Positions 6,632 through 7,129 of a stretch of DNA of 7,129 nt are shown here, piece after piece. The notes under the pieces were generated by a model. That model was not told the origin of the DNA. It worked only from the letters and a program-made list of their open reading frames with translations, and ran no database searches. The position numbers were made by a program, and so were the translations under genes. The DNA is taken from the NCBI GenBank assembly GCA_947653505.1, contig CANTHI010000190.1, positions 1-7,129 of the forward strand, read 5' to 3'. Source of the DNA: an uncultured Eubacterium sp. Its GTDB lineage: Bacteria > Bacillota_A > Clostridia > Lachnospirales > Lachnospiraceae. Within the stretch, counting starts at the first letter, position 1, and each line of letters opens with the position of its first letter.

Positions 6632-6891
6632 ATCAGGCAGGACACAGACAGGAATTGTTATCCTGGATCAACAAGGTCAGCTTCATGGCCTATGATATGG
6701 CACTTTATCTCGACACCCATCCGGACGACCCGCAGGCACTGGAATTTTTCCAAAAATACAGCCAGATGCGCCGGCAGGCCCTTGCAAACTATGCATCCCA
6801 GTTCGGGCCGCTGAACATGGACTGTATCAGCACTGACGACCACTGGCAATGGGCAGACCAGCCGTGGCCTTGGGAAGGAGGATATTGCTAA
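6628..6891 (+). CDS. cotJB: spore coat protein CotJB
   Basis: An 87-residue CotJB family protein, the middle gene of the cotJ operon. The family core is AYDMALYLDTHPDDPQALEF (21-40), followed by a basic helix (47-56) and the diagnostic aromatic tail with QFGPLNMD (58-65) and WADQPWPWEGG (75-85). It is thought to work with CotJA and CotJC in the inner spore coat. No signal peptide or membrane segment. A GGAAGGAG site sits 12 nt before the ATG, inside the end of cotJA, and the genes share ATGA. Its TAA stop (6889-6891) directly abuts the cotJC ATG, so the three genes form a tight operon. Confidence 0.93.
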   Translation: MNQAGHRQELLSWINKVSFMAYDMALYLDTHPDDPQALEFFQKYSQMRRQALANYASQFGPLNMDCISTDDHWQWADQPWPWEGGYC

Positions 6892-7129
6892 ATGTGGAAT
6901 TATGAAAAAAGACTTGAATATCCGGTAAATATCACGACACCGAATCCGAAAATCGCGCAGGTCATCCTGACCCAGTTCGGCGGTCCGGACGGTGAATTAT
7001 CAGCATCGATGCGGTATCTGGCACAGCGCTATAGCATGCCTTACCGGAATGTTGCGGGACTGCTGACCGATATTGGTAGTGAAGCCTCAGAAATGGAGTT
7101 TTCTGAGGCTTCAGCTTTTTTTAGCGTTT
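6892..7129 (+). CDS. cotJC: CotJC manganese-catalase-like spore coat protein, 5' part only, interrupted
   Basis: Starts at ATG 6892, directly after the cotJB stop, with AAGGAGG ten nt upstream. Residues 1-62 are typical CotJC (starts MWNYEKRLEYPVN; GGPDGELSASMRYLAQRYS at 30-48, with E35 the expected first Mn ligand; GLLTDIG at 56-62). CotJC is a coat-bound manganese catalase family protein that normally runs to about 190 aa or more and continues TDIGTEELAHMEM, where Glu and His bind the second set of Mn contacts. Here residue 63 onward reads SEASEMEFSEASAFFSV, encoded by an intrinsic terminator hairpin, and the frame is still open at the window end. So about two thirds of the family domain, including most Mn ligands, is absent and any product should be inactive. 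Breakpoint, by eye: 7077-7083. Truncation by an inserted element, deletion or an assembly join are all possible. Confidence 0.88.
   Translation, partial: MWNYEKRLEYPVNITTPNPKIAQVILTQFGGPDGELSASMRYLAQRYSMPYRNVAGLLTDIGSEASEMEFSEASAFFSV
7080..7122 (+). terminator. rho-independent terminator inside the cotJC reading frame
   Basis: A perfect 14-bp stem pairs TGAAGCCTCAGAAA (7080-7093) with TTTCTGAGGCTTCA (7100-7113) around a 6-nt loop TGGAGT, followed by GC and seven Ts (7116-7122). It acts on the plus strand only; there is no A-run on the left side for the minus strand. It begins within two codons of where CotJC similarity ends, so it is foreign to a normal cotJC gene and would stop transcription of the cotJ operon here. 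Confidence 0.92.

Overview
The window looks like chromosomal DNA from an anaerobic, spore-forming Clostridia member, most likely Lachnospiraceae (inference). The grounds are a cotJABC spore-coat operon, a monomeric group B [FeFe]-hydrogenase, a DUF5662 gene, strong AGGAG/GGGGG ribosome-binding sites and a clostridial-type Rex operator. I see no tRNA, rRNA, CRISPR array, transposase or integrase.

Layout. Four genes lie on the minus strand; in transcription order they are the group B [FeFe]-hydrogenase (6119-4674), a short UvrD/Rep-type helicase (4504-2687), a GH13 amylase/debranching-like protein (2486-618) and a DUF5662 protein (580-14). The hydrogenase has its own upstream region with a Rex-like operator. 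The GH13 gene has its own extended -10 promoter and probably carries DUF5662 as a second cistron. The 169-bp gap between hydrogenase and helicase holds a strong hairpin and a possible 23-codon ORF. A 290-bp AT-rich divergent region (6120-6409) separates the hydrogenase from the plus-strand cotJA-cotJB-cotJC operon, which has a sigma-K/sigma-E-like promoter directly upstream.

The most unusual points are three. (1) cotJC stops resembling its family after about 62-64 residues, exactly at the second manganese-ligand motif, and runs straight into a perfect 14-bp rho-independent terminator at the window edge. This fits an insertion or intervening-element boundary, a deletion, or an assembly junction. 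(2) The GH13 protein is full length and in frame, but its nucleophile Asp and transition-state Asp, and most other invariant residues, are replaced, so it is probably a non-catalytic pseudoenzyme. (3) The hydrogenase gene has a near-perfect Rex operator, linking hydrogen production to the NADH/NAD+ ratio.

The genes do not form one pathway. The hydrogenase disposes of fermentation electrons, the helicase serves DNA repair or replication, the GH13/DUF5662 pair is of unknown role, and the cotJ genes build the spore coat.
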